Origin: an uncultured Lachnospiraceae bacterium
Lineage (GTDB): Bacteria; Bacillota; Clostridia; Lachnospirales; Lachnospiraceae
DNA length: 43,743 bases
Reading direction: 5' to 3'
NCBI GenBank assembly: GCA_947175035.1
Contig: CAMWLG010000026.1
Coordinates: 1 to 43,743, forward strand
The notes beneath the pieces are model-generated. The model saw nothing but the letters and a program-made list of their open reading frames with translations. It searched no databases and was not told the origin of the DNA. The position numbers and the translations under genes were made by a program. Positions 40,394 to 43,743 of this stretch are shown one piece after another. Each line of letters begins with the position of its first letter. The stretch's first letter is position 1.

Positions 40394-42664
40394 ATGGGGA
40401 AACGAAATAATAAAAGGTATTCTTTGGTCATAATCATTGTGGGGCTTGTCATAGTGTTCACATCCCTTGCGATTTGTTCCTTCAGTATCCGGAACAATCT
40501 TGAGAAAGAGATGGAGGACACTTTGCGGGATGTTGCAGTCCAGAATGTGGTGGCCATCAATGATGAAATATATGTTCAATATAAGCTTTTGCTCGGGTTT
40601 GCCTCCGAGATCCAGGAACATCCTGAGCGGGAGAAAGAGATCGTGCAGAATATGACGGCTTTTGTGGAGTCCTATGGTTTCAAGCGCATGGGCTATGCCC
40701 ATGGGGATGGAATGGCCCACACAACTGACGGATATAACGCCGATGTGAGTGACAGGAATTTCTTCCAGCAGAGCATGGAAGGGAAGGTTTGGATTACGGC
40801 GGCACAGGAGGAGCAATTTGCGCAAACCGGGGGAGCAATCAATGTGTTCAGCCTTCCGGTCTATGGCGGTGACGGAGAGGAACCGACGGGGGTAATTTTT
40901 GCCACCTATGACAACGAGATTTTTCAGGATATGCTGGATATAGATTTCTTTAACAAGCAGGGGTCAAGCTGTATTATTAAAACCGACGGAGATATTATCG
41001 CACTCTCCAACAACTCTCCTATGCAGGGGGAGACGAATTTCCTGACGCATCTTATGGCGGAGCAGGTGGCGAGTGCTTCAAAAAAGAAGAGCTCAGAGCT
41101 TGTCCAGAAGATGCGGAGTGCGATGGCATCGGGGAAAAGTGGTATTGAACGCTGTGAAGAGGCACATGAGGCCGGCCATGCCTTTATTTTCTACTATACA
41201 CCTATCAATGAGAATATTTATGGCGGACAGTGGTACATGATTGCCGCGGTGCCTGAGACGGTGTTGGCACAACGTACTGCCCCCGTGATGCGCAATGTTC
41301 GGATTTTTGCGGGTTTCATGTTTGTGGTTGCTCTTGTGGGTGTAAGCTTTTATCTTTACATAGAGCGAAAACGGAAGGATGAGCTTGTGAGTCTGGCATA
41401 TGAGGATACCCTTACGGGCGGATATAATTTTGCGTGCTTCAGGGAGAGCTCCAAGACGCGCACGGGGTTGGCGGGCTATGTGGTTGCCATGGATTTGGCG
41501 GAATTTAAGCTGGTCAACAGCAGCTTTGGTGTGCAGAAGGGGGACGAGACCCTGCTTGAACTGTGGAAGATTCTGCGGGAGGATGTCAGTGACACGGAGA
41601 TGGTGGCCAGAGTCAACGCGGATCGCTTTGTGTTGTTCCTGAAGGCGGAGAGCAAGGAAGAGCTTGAGGAGCGGCTTGACAGGTTGATTGAGCGGATAGA
41701 GGAGATTCCTCAGCGTTTGAAGATTCCTGCGCTGTTTCCTGTGTTTGGCGTTTATTATGCGCAATCTTTGGATGAGCCGGACAAGTATTATGGTTTTGCG
41801 GTGCAGGCAAAGCAGTTGATCAAGGGACGCAGGGATCGCCATTATGCGTTTTATGAGGAGATAGACTACAAGCGGGTTCTCGAGGAGAAGGAGATGGAGA
41901 ACAGCTTCAGCAAGGCGATTGAGGATGAAGAGTTTGAGATTTGGTATCAGCCCAAGTTCAGTGCCCAGGAAGGGGAAGCCATCGGTGCGGAGGCCTTGGT
42001 GCGCTGGCGCAAATCCAATGGCTCCATGCTATCGCCGGGCAGATTTATTCCGCTTTTTGAGCGGAATGGCAGCATCGCTGCACTGGACGAGTACATATTC
42101 CGCAAGGTCTGTGCGCAACAGAAGGCATGGTTGGAGAAGGGGTATGAAGTGTTGCCCGTTTCCGTGAATATTTCCCGGGTGAGCCTTTACTTTGGCGATA
42201 TCGTGGAGAATTACGAGAAGATTATGGCGGACTGTGGATTGGATTCCAAGTACATCCAGTTGGAGATCACCGAGAGCGCGACCGTGGATAACACGGATAT
42301 CGCAGGATTGATTGAGCGTTTCCACAAGGCAGGTTTTATTATGCTTTTGGATGATTTTGGGAGCGGTTATTCTTCCCTTGCGTCCCTCAACACGCTTCAT
42401 TTTGACACCTTGAAGCTGGATAAAAGCCTGATTGATTTTATCGGGGACGAGAGCGGGGAGAAGCTCTTGGAGCACATCACGAAGCTTGGACAGAGTCTGG
42501 GGCTGCATATTACGGCTGAGGGTGTGGAGACAGAGAATCAGTTAGTGTTCCTGAAAACCTTGTGCTGTGATGACATTCAGGGATATTATTTCTCAAAGCC
42601 TTTGTCCATGGAAGAATATGGTAAGAACATTATCAACGTCGAAGCGAGACAAATGTTCGGATAA
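40394..42664 (+). CDS. Cache-GGDEF(degenerate)-EAL c-di-GMP phosphodiesterase
   Basis: A 756-residue membrane sensor. A membrane segment (about 12-33), an extracytoplasmic Cache-like sensor domain (about 35-300) and a second membrane segment (about 303-323) precede a GGDEF-type domain. Its signature reads NADRF (408-412) instead of GGDEF, so cyclase activity is unlikely. The EAL domain is intact: EAL at 533-535, NISR, EITES, DDFGSGYSS (653-661), KLD, AEGVE and GYYFSKP. It should hydrolyse c-di-GMP in response to an external ligand. It has its own promoter and terminator, between spoVAA and spoVAC. Confidence 0.93.
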   Translation: MGKRNNKRYSLVIIIVGLVIVFTSLAICSFSIRNNLEKEMEDTLRDVAVQNVVAINDEIYVQYKLLLGFASEIQEHPEREKEIVQNMTAFVESYGFKRMGYAHGDGMAHTTDGYNADVSDRNFFQQSMEGKVWITAAQEEQFAQTGGAINVFSLPVYGGDGEEPTGVIFATYDNEIFQDMLDIDFFNKQGSSCIIKTDGDIIALSNNSPMQGETNFLTHLMAEQVASASKKKSSELVQKMRSAMASGKSGIERCEEAHEAGHAFIFYYTPINENIYGGQWYMIAAVPETVLAQRTAPVMRNVRIFAGFMFVVALVGVSFYLYIERKRKDELVSLAYEDTLTGGYNFACFRESSKTRTGLAGYVVAMDLAEFKLVNSSFGVQKGDETLLELWKILREDVSDTEMVARVNADRFVLFLKAESKEELEERLDRLIERIEEIPQRLKIPALFPVFGVYYAQSLDEPDKYYGFAVQAKQLIKGRRDRHYAFYEEIDYKRVLEEKEMENSFSKAIEDEEFEIWYQPKFSAQEGEAIGAEALVRWRKSNGSMLSPGRFIPLFERNGSIAALDEYIFRKVCAQQKAWLEKGYEVLPVSVNISRVSLYFGDIVENYEKIMADCGLDSKYIQLEITESATVDNTDIAGLIERFHKAGFIMLLDDFGSGYSSLASLNTLHFDTLKLDKSLIDFIGDESGEKLLEHITKLGQSLGLHITAEGVETENQLVFLKTLCCDDIQGYYFSKPLSMEEYGKNIINVEARQMFG

Positions 42665-42692
42665 AGGTGATATAATGAAACAGGAAATAGGT

Positions 42693-42727
42693 AATTGCGA
42701 AACACAGTGTTTCGCAATTATTTTTTT
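42693..42727 (+). terminator. Intrinsic terminator after the EAL gene
   Basis: A stem of about 12 bp, AATTGCGAAACA/TGTTTCGCAATT, with a very short loop, followed by ATTTTTTTA. It ends the phosphodiesterase transcript and isolates it from spoVAC. Confidence 0.92.
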
Positions 42728-42863
42728 ATATAGAAAAATCCAATAGAAAAGTGCATAGTTCCCATACATTCGGGAGACATTATCTCTGAGGGTCAGAATA
42801 TTTGACCAGAAGCATGCGTGGCTGATCAGCCGGGTACAAATAAGCGGGAAGAGAGGATCTGGT

Positions 42864-43334
42864 ATGGGAGAAGTGACAGAAGCGGAAAAGCAAGCCTATA
42901 ATGAGTATGTGAAGGAGGTAACACCCACACATAATCTGGGGATGCAGATGGTAAAGGCCTTTATCATGGGGGGCGCTATCTGTTTGGTGGGGCAGTTTAT
43001 TCTGAACATGGCAGGTAATATGGGGCTGGACAAGCAGACTGCGGGAAGCTGGTGCAGCCTTATTTTAGTGCTTGCAAGTGCGGTGTTGACAGGATTTGGC
43101 CTTTATTCCAAGTTGGTCAAGTGGGGCGGCGCGGGGGCGTTGGTGCCAATCACCGGATTTGCCAACAGTGTGGCTGCCTGCGCGGTGGAATTCTCTGTGG
43201 AGGGACAGGTGTTTGGCATTGGATGCAAGATTTTTACCATTGCGGGGCCGGTCATCTTGTACGGAATCTTTGCAAGCTGGCTTCTGGGACTGGGCTGCTG
43301 GATTCTCCAACTGATGAACGTAATTCAGCTTTGA
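42864..43334 (+). CDS. spoVAC: Stage V sporulation protein AC
   Basis: A 156-residue membrane protein with about four to five hydrophobic segments. LVKWGGAGALVPITGFANSVAACAVEFSVEGQVFGIGCKIFTIAGPVILYG is the hallmark SpoVAC block; SpoVAC of Bacillus behaves as a mechanosensitive channel in dipicolinic acid release. GAAGAGAGG precedes the ATG. The usual partners spoVAD and spoVAE do not follow; the next gene is a peroxiredoxin. Confidence 0.93.
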   Translation: MGEVTEAEKQAYNEYVKEVTPTHNLGMQMVKAFIMGGAICLVGQFILNMAGNMGLDKQTAGSWCSLILVLASAVLTGFGLYSKLVKWGGAGALVPITGFANSVAACAVEFSVEGQVFGIGCKIFTIAGPVILYGIFASWLLGLGCWILQLMNVIQL

Positions 43335-43407
43335 TGGGCATGGTACGGCTTTGATGCCCGTTTCATATGGCAAGGTGGCTGCGCGCAGCGAGAAAAGGAG
43401 GCGGCAT

Positions 43408-43743
43408 ATGTCATTAATAGGAAAAGAAGTAAGTGATTTTGAGGTGCAGGCATTTCATAAGGATAACTTTATCACTGTGAAAAAGTCGGATATCATAGGA
43501 AAATGGTCCGTGTTTTTCTTTTATCCGGCTGATTTTACCTTTGTGTGTCCCACGGAGTTGGAGGATTTGCAGGACAAATATGGGGAGTTTCGGAAGATGA
43601 ATTGTGAGATTTACTCAGTTTCCACGGATTCCCATTTTGTGCATAAGGCATGGAAGGATGCGTCCGAGCGTATCAAGAAGTTGGAATATCCCATGCTGGC
43701 CGATTCCACTCATCAGTTGAGCAAGGATTTCGAGGTGTTGATC
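43408..43743 (+). CDS. ahpC: Peroxiredoxin AhpC, 5' part
   Basis: The first 112 codons of a 2-Cys peroxiredoxin that reduces peroxides, cut by the right edge. MSLIGKEVSDFEVQAFHKDNF, the active-site block FYPADFTFVCPTE with peroxidatic Cys47, and STDSHFVHKAW are typical of AhpC. AAAAGGAGG lies nine bases before the ATG. The resolving cysteine and any ahpF partner are outside the window. Confidence 0.96.
   Translation, partial: MSLIGKEVSDFEVQAFHKDNFITVKKSDIIGKWSVFFFYPADFTFVCPTELEDLQDKYGEFRKMNCEIYSVSTDSHFVHKAWKDASERIKKLEYPMLADSTHQLSKDFEVLI

Noticed and set aside
42740..42810. Forespore (sigma-G) promoter of spoVAC
   Set aside because: GCATA and CATTATC are present, but the spacing of about 20 bases does not fit the expected 17-18, so it was not listed as a feature.
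1..43743. CRISPR array, tRNA or rRNA genes
   Set aside because: No regularly spaced repeat-spacer pattern, no tRNA cloverleaf with a T-arm consensus and no rRNA sequence were seen on either strand.

Overview
The window is a chromosomal segment of a spore-forming, Gram-positive Clostridia member, most likely Lachnospiraceae. This rests on the type-Z S14, the zinc-lid adenylate kinase, the map-KOW-infA and rplQ-ecfA1A2T-truA-rplM-rpsI gene orders, the long L17, the spoVA genes and strong AGGAGG ribosome sites. No 16S rRNA is in view, so the genus is not fixed.

Layout. 1-4.2 kb: end of the spc ribosomal operon (rpsN' rpsH rplF rplR rpsE rpmD rplO secY) with a terminator after secY. 4.25-6.5 kb: three reverse-strand genes of unknown, immunity-protein-like character, two of them a tandem duplicate, inserted where secY normally meets adk. 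6.6-14.1 kb: adk, map, a KOW protein, infA, an unknown membrane protein, rpmJ, rpsM, rpsK, rpsD, rpoA and rplQ, ending in a terminator. 14.1-31.1 kb: an accessory block between rplQ and ecfA1, holding a membrane-anchored M15 peptidase, a BlaI/BlaR1-like pair, a visibly AT-rich defence island, a small unknown gene and a single-domain response regulator. 31.15-36.3 kb: ecfA1, ecfA2, ecfT, truA, a reverse-strand anchored protein, rplM and rpsI. 36.3-43.7 kb: a type I toxin-antitoxin locus, a LexA-like box, a MATE transporter, a CPBP protease, spoVAB, spoVAA, a c-di-GMP phosphodiesterase, spoVAC and the start of a peroxiredoxin gene.

The defence island (18.3-30.7 kb) has two parts. The first is one tightly packed operon: an RHH regulator, a C5-cytosine methyltransferase, a probable MspI-like endonuclease, a GHKL (MutL/MORC-like) ATPase with four zinc ribbons, an Mrr-nuclease/SF2 helicase fusion and a Vsr endonuclease. 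The expected division of labour is host methylation, DNA cleavage, ATP-driven sensing or remodelling, and T:G repair of deaminated 5-methylcytosine. The second part is a NACHT (NLR-like) ATPase behind an array of GAGTTTAT repeats, with a divergent sigma-like regulator next to it and a decayed gene downstream.

The main unexplained non-coding signal is a family of 58-nt hairpins: two copies between rpsH and rplF and one upstream of rpsM. All have the same internal geometry, compensating stem changes and a nearly fixed 7-nt loop (AWAGKAC). The same loop caps a 140-nt nested palindrome at 15.24-15.38 kb.
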